A DNA stretch of 5,738 bases from assembly GCA_009177225.1 (NCBI GenBank), contig WFLZ01000305.1:13130-18867 (forward strand), read 5' to 3'. The notes beneath the pieces are model-generated. The model saw only the letters and a program-made list of their open reading frames with translations, was not told where the DNA came from and searched no databases. The position numbers and the translations under genes are program-made. This DNA comes from Clostridia bacterium. Lineage in GTDB: Bacteria; Bacillota; Clostridia; Oscillospirales; Ruminococcaceae. How positions within the stretch are numbered: the first letter of the stretch is position 1; each line of letters starts with the position of its first letter. This document shows, piece by piece, positions 1 through 4,600 of this stretch.

Positions 1-2
1 AC

Positions 3-161
3 GATTCTTTTCAGGTGATTCTCTGTACGGAAGGCTGTGGAACTGTACAGGACAAAAACAGTAAAGTTCCCATGATAAAAGGTGACTGTATTTTTTTGCC
101 GGCAGATACCGGTAAAATTGAAGTTGCGGGAAAAACTGAATTTCTCAAAGTAAGATGCTGA
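3..161 (+). CDS. manA: Mannose-6-phosphate isomerase, class I, C-terminal fragment (5' end outside window)
   Basis: The open frame runs in from the left edge and ends at TGA 159-161, giving 52 residues that begin DSFQVILCTEGCGT and end GKTEFLKVRC. This pattern matches the C-terminal cupin half of bacterial class I mannose-6-phosphate isomerases: a beta strand with 'LCTEG.G', then 'KGDCIFLPADTG' and a final 'FLKV.C' strand. These cytoplasmic zinc enzymes interconvert mannose 6-phosphate and fructose 6-phosphate, linking mannose use with glycolysis and mannosyl-sugar synthesis. The zinc-binding and active-site residues lie in the missing N-terminal part, so activity cannot be judged here. An intrinsic terminator starts 7 bp after the stop, so this is the last gene of its transcript. 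Another cupin-type sugar isomerase is possible, but the C-terminal signature favours ManA. Confidence 0.75.
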   Translation, partial: DSFQVILCTEGCGTVQDKNSKVPMIKGDCIFLPADTGKIEVAGKTEFLKVRC

Positions 162-167
162 AAAAAT

Positions 168-205
168 GACTGTGAAGCGGAGAATGCTTTGCGGTCTTAT
201 TTTTT
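168..205 (+). terminator. Intrinsic terminator after manA
   Basis: An 11-bp stem pairs 168-178 (GACTGTGAAGC) with 186-196 (GCTTTGCGGTC), allowing three G-U pairs in RNA, around a 7-nt loop (179-185). It is followed by a T-rich tract ending in six Ts (200-205). It lies directly after the manA stop and before the terD promoter, separating the two units. Confidence 0.85.
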
Positions 206-215
206 GTATTATAAA

Positions 216-244
216 TTGACTTTTATAAGATAATATGATATAAT
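216..244 (+). promoter_or_regulatory. SigA-type promoter of the terD-AIM24 operon
   Basis: TTGACT (216-221) and TATAAT (239-244) are separated by exactly 17 bp, with an extended -10 TGA at 236-238. Both hexamers are near consensus, so strong housekeeping-sigma transcription is expected. A start near 251 would give a leader of about 30 nt before the ATG at 281. No extra operator or ECF-type motif is visible between the -10 box and the gene. Confidence 0.85.
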
Positions 245-280
245 TTATCTGAAAATGTCATAAATGAAAGAAGGTCGCAA

Positions 281-1027
281 ATGGGACTTAATATACCTAT
301 GAACAGAAAAGGTGCAATGAACAGAAATTCCCTTGCAGGTAAACAGGGACTTATGAATGTTCGGAGTAGTCTTGATAAAAGAACGCTGAATAACAATATT
401 TTCGGGAAAAATCCGGTGAACAGAAACGAAGTTCCGGCAAGTTCTGCTCCGGTTCGTCCGTCAAAAAAGAAAAGAAATACAGTAAATAGCGGTATGCTGC
501 TTAAAAAGGGACAGAAAATTGCAGTTCCGGACAGCCGTAATATAAAAATTGCTCTGGGCTGGGATATACTTGATTCACGGTGTGAACTTGATGCGTCCGC
601 TTTCATGCTCGGTGTAAACAACAAAGTCATAAGCGATGACTGGTTTATATTTTACGGACAGGATATCAGTCCCGACGGAAGTGTGAAATACAGAACTTCT
701 CAGGGCAGTGACGACGCTGTTATTGATATTGATTTAAGTAAAATAAGTTATGCTGTTCAGAAAATCGTGTTTTCGGTCACAATTTATGAAGCTGTTTCAA
801 AAAGACTTAATTTCGGCATGACGGAAAATGTCTATGCAAGAATAATTGACGGCAGCAATAGGGAAACGGCTCGCTTTGAACTGGACGAGTGTTACAGTAA
901 TGTCACCGCTATGGTTCTCGGAGAACTTTACAGATATAGCGGAAACTGGAAATTCAACGCTGTCGGTTCGGGAGTGGCAAGGGATTTGGCTGGATTCTGT
1001 GCAATGTACGGCGTTAATATAATCTGA
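281..1027 (+). CDS. TerD-family stress protein with basic N-terminal extension
   Basis: This 248-residue protein starts at ATG 281, preceded by AAAGAAGG (267-274) at 6 nt. Residues about 73-247 form a TerD domain: 'LKKGQKI', 'LGWDILDSRCELDASAFML' (residues 92-110), 'SDDWFIFYGQ', 'VIDIDLSKI', 'IVFSVTIYEA' (163-171), 'LNFG', 'GELYRYSGNWKFNAVGSG' (214-231) and a final 'YGVNI'. TerD proteins are cytoplasmic, bind calcium through acidic residues such as those in the GWD...DLDA segment, and belong to tellurite and general stress-response clusters; their exact chemistry is unresolved. D94 and D104 are kept, while the family's usual DLD and GDDE are here ELD and SDDA, so metal binding may be altered. 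Residues 1-70 are an added low-complexity tail rich in Asn, Arg, Lys and Met with MNRK/MNRN/VNRN repeats, absent from ordinary TerD proteins of about 190 residues. It is co-transcribed with the AIM24 gene 15 bp downstream. Domain assignment is firm; physiological role is inference. Confidence 0.9.
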   Translation: MGLNIPMNRKGAMNRNSLAGKQGLMNVRSSLDKRTLNNNIFGKNPVNRNEVPASSAPVRPSKKKRNTVNSGMLLKKGQKIAVPDSRNIKIALGWDILDSRCELDASAFMLGVNNKVISDDWFIFYGQDISPDGSVKYRTSQGSDDAVIDIDLSKISYAVQKIVFSVTIYEAVSKRLNFGMTENVYARIIDGSNRETARFELDECYSNVTAMVLGELYRYSGNWKFNAVGSGVARDLAGFCAMYGVNII

Positions 1028-1042
1028 AAGGAATTTTAATAT

Positions 1043-1786
1043 ATGATTAAATTTGAAACTTTGAATGAATTGTGTCTTATGATTACCTGTCAAGGCGGAG
1101 GTGACTATGTTTTTACAAAAGCAGGTGCTTTTATAGGCGGTGAATGTTTCGGTGCAAAGAACTATAAGTTTACAAAAGTTCTGCTTGGACCTCAGGAAAA
1201 CGCAGGACGTGCTTTTCTCGGACAGCTTGCAAGAAGATTTACCGGTGAAAATCTTCCTCTTATGAAAGTGGAGTTCAGCGGTGACAGTGTAACATATTAC
1301 GCAAATAATCAACAGCACGTTGTTGTATATCATCTTGAGAACGGCGAAACAATTTCCGTTGAAAGTGAAAATATCCTTGCGTTTACAAGAGACTGCGATT
1401 ACGGTGTAAGATTTCTCGGACAGGGTGTCATTTCACAGAAAGGTTTTGCGACTTCAACCCTTACCGGAAAAGGTCCGGAAGCTTATGTGGCTGTACTGGT
1501 GGACGGAAATCCGCTTGTTCTGAGCAATGTCGCAAACGGTTCTACTCTTGAGGCAGATCCCGACGCTGTAGTGTGCTGGATTGGTGCAGACCCATCAATG
1601 AAAATGGACGTTTCATGGCGTAATTTTATAGGTCAGAGTTCCGGAGAATCCTATATGTTTGAATGGAGTTCAAACTGTCCTGCAACGGTAATAATTCAGC
1701 CTATGGAAAGAACGTCCGGACTTGACATTTCAATGGACGGAAACCGTTCCGGAAGCAGACCGTCCGCACAGAGAAGATTATACTGA
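1043..1786 (+). CDS. AIM24 family protein (DUF124 / TIGR00266)
   Basis: This is a 247-residue protein whose ATG at 1043 is preceded by AAAGGA (1027-1032). That site overlaps the terD stop, so the two genes are translationally close. The family pattern runs through almost the whole length: 'GDYVFTKAGAFIGGEC' (residues 20-35), 'VLLGPQ', 'LGQLARRFTGENLPLM', 'YYANNQQHVVVYHL', 'GETISVESENILAFT', 'GVRFLGQGVISQKG', 'VLVDGNPLVLSN', 'ADPDAVVCWIG' and 'GQSSGESYMFEW'. AIM24 proteins adopt a TRAP-like beta fold and are named after a yeast mitochondrial biogenesis factor; the bacterial role is unknown. No signal peptide or membrane segment is seen, so it is probably cytoplasmic. The last 25 or so residues are Ser/Arg/Gly-rich and look disordered. 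Sharing an operon with TerD suggests a common stress-related task, perhaps as partners in a complex, but this is inference. Confidence 0.9.
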   Translation: MIKFETLNELCLMITCQGGGDYVFTKAGAFIGGECFGAKNYKFTKVLLGPQENAGRAFLGQLARRFTGENLPLMKVEFSGDSVTYYANNQQHVVVYHLENGETISVESENILAFTRDCDYGVRFLGQGVISQKGFATSTLTGKGPEAYVAVLVDGNPLVLSNVANGSTLEADPDAVVCWIGADPSMKMDVSWRNFIGQSSGESYMFEWSSNCPATVIIQPMERTSGLDISMDGNRSGSRPSAQRRLY

Positions 1787-1889
1787 TAAACCGGCACAGC
1801 AGTAAATTATAAACAATGAGAGAATTGAAGCTTTTATACGTCTAATAATTAGATAAAGTGCGTCAATTTTTTCGGAGAGGGGGAAATCA
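1787..1889 (+). other. Gap between AIM24 and sigma genes: 13-bp palindrome, no clear terminator
   Basis: This stretch holds no coding frame and no hairpin with a T-tract. It contains a perfect palindrome TCTAATAATTAGA (1841-1853), flanked by cTTTTAT/ATAAAG, which could extend it as a weak hairpin. Two CGTC motifs (1839-1842 and 1861-1864) lie 22 bp apart; CGTC is a common -10 core of ECF sigma promoters, but no AAC-type -35 sits at the usual spacing. TTGAAG (1825-1830) could be a -35 of a weak housekeeping promoter, though no good -10 lies 17 bp downstream. The element may be an operator or promoter for the sigma gene; none of this is firm. Confidence 0.35.
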
Positions 1890-2444
1890 ATGGATAACGG
1901 CGAAATCAGCTACCGACGTTTTCTTGCCGGTGATGATGAGGGAATGGTCGAAATAATAAGAGATTATAAAGACGGTCTTATTCTTTATATTAACGGAATA
2001 ACAAATAATCTCGTTATTGCGGAAGAAATTATGGAAGATACATTTTTTAAGCTCGTTACAAAAAAACCAAGATTTTCAGGAAAAAGCACTTTTAAAACAT
2101 GGCTTTATTCTATAGGCAGAAATGCCGCTATAGACAGTTTGCGAAAGAGGTCAAAAATTTCTGATATTCCTATTGATGAATATCATGAACTTGCCGAAGG
2201 AGAATCCATAGAAAGAGAGTATCTGAAAGAAGAACAGAAAATTACACTTCATAAAGCATTGCAGAATCTTAAACCGGATTATAAACAGGTGCTTTATCTT
2301 GCCTTTTTTGAAGATTTCAGTAACAGTGACATAGCAAGTATTATGCACAAAACCAAACGACAGATTGAGAATCTTCTTTACAGAGCCAAGCAGTCGCTTA
2401 AATCAGAGCTTGAAAAGGAGGGTTTTGAATATGAAGTCCTATAA
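1890..2444 (+). CDS. ECF-type RNA polymerase sigma factor (sigma-70 family)
   Basis: This 184-residue protein starts at ATG 1890 after a strong site, GGAGAGGGGG (1874-1883). Residues about 23-88 form sigma region 2: 'AEEIMEDTFFKL' corresponds to region 2.2, the core-polymerase contact, and 'FKTWLYSIGRNAAIDSLRKR' (residues 68-87) to regions 2.3-2.4, which melt and read the -10 element. A charged linker (88-115) leads to sigma region 4 (about 116-173): 'ALQNLKPDYKQVLYLAFFEDFSNSDIASIM', then the recognition helix 'TKRQIENLLYRAKQSL', which reads the -35. Regions 1 and 3 are absent, as in ECF sigmas, and the length is normal for that group. It overlaps the next gene, a membrane protein, by 14 bp, the usual arrangement for a sigma factor and the protein that controls it. 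Target promoters are not identifiable here, and no matching ECF promoter was found upstream, so autoregulation is unproven. Confidence 0.93.
   Translation: MDNGEISYRRFLAGDDEGMVEIIRDYKDGLILYINGITNNLVIAEEIMEDTFFKLVTKKPRFSGKSTFKTWLYSIGRNAAIDSLRKRSKISDIPIDEYHELAEGESIEREYLKEEQKITLHKALQNLKPDYKQVLYLAFFEDFSNSDIASIMHKTKRQIENLLYRAKQSLKSELEKEGFEYEVL
2413..2422 (+). promoter_or_regulatory. Ribosome binding site that fixes the start of the Thr-rich membrane protein
   Basis: AAAAGGAGGG lies inside the 3' end of the sigma gene, 8 nt before ATG 2431. It decides for 2431 over the in-frame ATG at 2365, which lies 66 bp further upstream and has no such site. The position implies translation coupled with the sigma factor. 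Confidence 0.85.
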
Positions 2445-3411
2445 AGAAGTAGCGGAGAGTGTTTTTGAACGTAGAGACAAGTATTTTGCTGAAAAGAAAA
2501 GAAAACATACTGTTATGATGAAAAGAATTTCAGTCGGACTTAGCTTTTGTCTTGTCGTGTTGATAGGTCTGGGAATATGGAACAGGGACGAAATTCAGAA
2601 CGTTCTTAAATCATTCTATGACAAAGGCAGCGGTGATGTTGTAATTGATATAGATAAGCGGGAAGATGAAATTCAGACTACAACAGCAGTCAACACCGTT
2701 TTATCAGGACAAAGTTATGAAACTGTTTCGGGGACGGTACAGAATGTCACGACAGCACAGACAGAAACGGTTTCCGGACATACTCAGACAACAACTGCTA
2801 CAGCATCATCTTCAGCCGACGAAGAAGTTACTTTCACTGCTTCTTCTACTGTTTCAGTTCCGTCATATAATGCAAGTACAGTAACACATATTCATACAAG
2901 TTCATTACCAATCTATACAGCAACAGCAACAGTTCCAAGCAGTACAATGACTTATACTACGACAGAAGGAACAGATATGCAGACATTTACTACGTCGACA
3001 ACAACAAGACCATCACGTACAACAACAACAACAAGACCTTCTTTTACCACCACAACAGCGACAGAATCCACTTATACAACTTCTCAGACGGAAACTTTTT
3101 ATACAACAACTACAACAGCAACTACTACTATTATGACAACATCAATTGAATATACGGCGACTCCGACAGTTTCTTCATATACAACGACAACAACGTATCT
3201 TCATTATATTACAACGTCGCAAACCACAACAGAAGTAACTCATACATCAACGACACAGACCACAACAGCACAGACATATACAGCCACATATCAGACAACA
3301 ACGGGCATTCCCGATACAATTACAGTATCAGCTACCACTACTACTACAACGTATTTATATACAGATGATATGTTGCAGAGGATTTTAACCTATCTTATCG
3401 GTTATGAATAA
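2431..3411 (+). CDS. Single-pass membrane protein with Thr-rich exterior, candidate anti-sigma/sensor partner
   Basis: This protein has 326 residues when started at ATG 2431, which has the strong ribosome site; it overlaps the sigma gene by 14 bp. Residues 1-32 are a charged, probably helical cytoplasmic head (SYKEVAESVFERRDKYF, then a KKRKH cluster). Residues 33-50 are one membrane helix (ISVGLSFCLVVLIGLGIW), and the positive-inside rule puts the rest outside. Residues 51-82 form an acidic stretch. Residues 83-309 are low complexity, about 40% Thr with Ser, Tyr, Gln and Pro, including two RPSxTTTT units near 192-209. Such stalks often span the cell wall and may carry O-linked sugars. The tail 'TDDMLQRILTYLIGYE' is not Thr-rich. 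Position and topology suggest it controls the neighbouring sigma factor, but the head is far shorter than known anti-sigma domains and has no zinc HxxxCxxC motif, so this is inference. Thr codons are mixed (ACA, ACT, ACC, ACG), which argues for selection on the protein and against simple DNA slippage. Confidence 0.8.
   Translation: MKSYKEVAESVFERRDKYFAEKKRKHTVMMKRISVGLSFCLVVLIGLGIWNRDEIQNVLKSFYDKGSGDVVIDIDKREDEIQTTTAVNTVLSGQSYETVSGTVQNVTTAQTETVSGHTQTTTATASSSADEEVTFTASSTVSVPSYNASTVTHIHTSSLPIYTATATVPSSTMTYTTTEGTDMQTFTTSTTTRPSRTTTTTRPSFTTTTATESTYTTSQTETFYTTTTTATTTIMTTSIEYTATPTVSSYTTTTTYLHYITTSQTTTEVTHTSTTQTTTAQTYTATYQTTTGIPDTITVSATTTTTTYLYTDDMLQRILTYLIGYE
2683..3356 (+). repeat. Threonine-codon low-complexity tract within the membrane protein gene
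   Basis: ACN codons are present singly and in runs of up to six (for example near 3000-3040, 3100-3130 and 3336-3353), with interspersed CAG, TAT and TCN. No long perfect unit repeats; the nearest to a duplication is two RPSxTTTT-coding blocks around 3004-3057. Runs of this kind may change length by slippage, altering stalk length. Confidence 0.6.
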
Positions 3412-3421
3412 TTCAAATCAG

Positions 3422-3456
3422 AAAACAGCGGATATTTTTAATGTCTGCTGTTTTTT
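3422..3456 (+). terminator. Intrinsic terminator after the sigma/membrane-protein pair
   Basis: AAACAGCGGA (3423-3432) pairs with TCTGCTGTTT (3444-3453), with one G-U pair. The stem may extend into the AT-rich loop, and a run of six Ts covers 3451-3456. It lies 10 bp after the stop of the Thr-rich gene and ends this transcript before the recombinase promoter. Confidence 0.85.
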
Positions 3457-3467
3457 ATCATGTGCTG

Positions 3468-3496
3468 TTGAAATTTTATGCAAAACGGTGTATAAT
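3468..3496 (+). promoter_or_regulatory. SigA-type promoter of the recombinase gene
   Basis: TTGAAA (3468-3473) and a perfect TATAAT (3491-3496) are 17 bp apart. The expected start near 3503 leaves a very short leader of about 8 nt before the AAGGAG site at 3511. The recombinase is therefore its own transcription unit. Confidence 0.85.
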
Positions 3497-3510
3497 ATAA
3501 AAAATATATT

Positions 3511-3516
3511 AAGGAG
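3511..3516 (+). promoter_or_regulatory. Ribosome binding site of the recombinase, pointing to a non-standard start
   Basis: AAGGAG here is the only good ribosome site. The only canonical start nearby in the open frame, GTG 3516, overlaps its last base, leaving no spacer. In-frame codons at normal distance are ATT 3522 (5 nt) and ATT 3525 (8 nt). An in-frame TAA at 3510-3512 excludes any start further upstream. Confidence 0.65.
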
Positions 3517-4505
3517 TGATAATTATTCTTGAAATAAAAAAAGAACTGTGTTTTAAGGAACTGGAAGATTTTCTTTCATGTCATGAAACTGTAAAGAAAT
3601 CATCTGAACAGACGTTGTATAATTATTACAGGGATTTGATGCTGTTTTTCAGATATATGAAGTTTATAAAGGGTAAAAGTCGTGCTGGTCAGAAGATTGA
3701 GGACATATATATAACAGATGTGGATATGAATTTCATACGGAGCATTACTATTGACGATATATACAGATATTTTTATTATCTTACCGAAATAAGAAACAAT
3801 AGTGAACGTACACAGGCAAGGCGTGTAACCTCTATGAGAATGTTTTTTAAATATCTTCATCTTACAACGGAAGTCCTTGAAAAAGACCCTACGGAAAAAC
3901 TTGAGTTTCCATCCATACAGACAAAACCGCCGGAGTTCATGAATGAAGCCGACTGCATAGCCCTGCTTAATTCCATTGACGAACCCAACAGGGAACGTGA
4001 TTATTGTATTCTTGTAATATTCATAAACTGCGGAATACGTCTGAGTGAACTTGTCCGTCTGAATGATACCGATATACAGCAGGACGGAACAGTCACAATA
4101 AAAGGCAGGGGAACAGAAAAGCGTACTATTTACTTTAATCAGGCGTGTATGGAGGCTCTTGAGGAATATCAGGATTTCAAGGAGGTTTTCTTTGAGGGAA
4201 AAAGCTACGACCACCATGCGATTTTTGTCGGCAGAAGCGGAAAACGCCTTACTGGTCGGTGGGTTGAGGAGATAGTAAAAAAGCGTATGAAAAAGGCAGG
4301 TTTCGGAGATTTGGGACTTAGTCCGAACAAACTCCGCCATACTGCCGCAAAGTTCATGTACCGCAGAGGTGTCGACGTGAGTGTACTTAAGGAAATACTT
4401 GGTCACAAGGCTATGAATACAACTCAGATATATACCCACACAGTAAGCAGTCAGCTTGAATCTGCCATGAAAAATAATTCTATAAGCCGTAAAAAGAAAA
4501 AATAA
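3516..4505 (+). CDS. Tyrosine recombinase/integrase, XerC/XerD type
   Basis: Counted from GTG 3516 the protein has 329 residues; the true start may be ATT 3522 or 3525, which removes only two or three residues. The N-terminal core-binding (SAM-like) domain spans about 10-120, with the typical 'SEQTLYNYYRDLMLFFRYM' and 'TQARRVTSMRMFFKYL' helices and an insert near 52-75 that makes it longer than the ~300-residue E. coli XerD. The catalytic domain covers about 140-315: R175 in 'NCGIRLSELVRLN', K196 in the beta hairpin 'TVTIKGRG', R274 in 'SPNKLRHTAA', H297 in 'ILGHKAMNTTQIYTHT' and the nucleophile Y306. The box II HxxR motif is NxxR here (N271). Such enzymes cut and rejoin DNA through a 3'-phosphotyrosine; Xer members resolve chromosome dimers, others integrate elements or flip promoters. 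No att repeats, excisionase or cargo genes are nearby, so a resident Xer-like role is favoured over a prophage integrase. The C-terminus is a Lys run. Confidence 0.92.
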   Translation: MIIILEIKKELCFKELEDFLSCHETVKKSSEQTLYNYYRDLMLFFRYMKFIKGKSRAGQKIEDIYITDVDMNFIRSITIDDIYRYFYYLTEIRNNSERTQARRVTSMRMFFKYLHLTTEVLEKDPTEKLEFPSIQTKPPEFMNEADCIALLNSIDEPNRERDYCILVIFINCGIRLSELVRLNDTDIQQDGTVTIKGRGTEKRTIYFNQACMEALEEYQDFKEVFFEGKSYDHHAIFVGRSGKRLTGRWVEEIVKKRMKKAGFGDLGLSPNKLRHTAAKFMYRRGVDVSVLKEILGHKAMNTTQIYTHTVSSQLESAMKNNSISRKKKK

Positions 4506-4508
4506 AAA

Positions 4509-4524
4509 AGTGACATTTGTCACT
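4509..4524. repeat. Perfect inverted repeat after the recombinase gene
   Basis: AGTGACA (4509-4515) and TGTCACT (4518-4524) are perfect arms around TT. On the + strand no T-tract follows, so it is not a usual terminator for the recombinase. On the - strand the hairpin is followed by a T-rich run (complement of the A-rich 3' end of the recombinase gene), so it could stop leftward transcription. A further TGACAT at 4532-4537 lies 21 bp from the TGACAT at 4511-4516, so an operator is another possibility. Confidence 0.55.
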
Positions 4525-4545
4525 CACGGAATGACATCAGACATC

Positions 4546-4574
4546 TTTCATAAAATTATCTTATATGGTATTAT
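4546..4574 (+). promoter_or_regulatory. Probable promoter of the polytopic membrane protein gene
   Basis: An extended -10, TGGTATTAT (4566-4574), lies 17 bp from a weak -35, TTTCAT (4546-4551). A start near 4581 would place the leader just ahead of the AAAGGTG ribosome site (4585-4591) and ATG 4601. The -35 is poor, and the extended TGn may compensate. Confidence 0.5.
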
Positions 4575-4600
4575 ATGGGTAATGAAAGGTGTGTGATTAT

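Noticed and set aside
223..630. 135-codon open frame on the - strand across the terD promoter and N-terminus
   Set aside because: It is antisense to TerD and overlaps its promoter; its hydrophobic, Phe-rich translation reflects the reverse complement of Lys/Asn-rich coding sequence.
797..1333. 178-codon open frame on the - strand opposite the terD/AIM24 junction
   Set aside because: It spans two well-supported genes in the other direction and gives no recognisable protein; it is a shadow frame.
2365..2430. Upstream in-frame ATG for the Thr-rich membrane protein, adding 22 residues
   Set aside because: No ribosome binding site precedes it and it lies deep inside the sigma gene, whereas ATG 2431 has AAAAGGAGGG at 8 nt.
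2666..2884. 72-codon open frame in another + frame within the Thr-rich gene
   Set aside because: It is a byproduct of low-complexity sequence (Gln/Leu-rich readout of the Thr codons) with no start signal.
2683..3356. Possible CRISPR or tandem-repeat array from the repetitive ACA/ACT pattern
   Set aside because: There is no constant repeat with spacers; the pattern is the coding of a Thr-rich protein with mixed synonymous codons in one open frame.
3600..4523. 307-codon open frame on the - strand opposite the recombinase
   Set aside because: It is fully antisense to a gene with an intact catalytic signature. Its translation is Cys/Phe/Ile-rich with no domain pattern, and it has no supporting promoter.
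3468..4524. Prophage or integrative element anchored by the tyrosine recombinase
   Set aside because: No direct att repeats, tRNA target, excisionase, phage repressor or cargo genes are visible around it; it sits as a lone gene with its own promoter.
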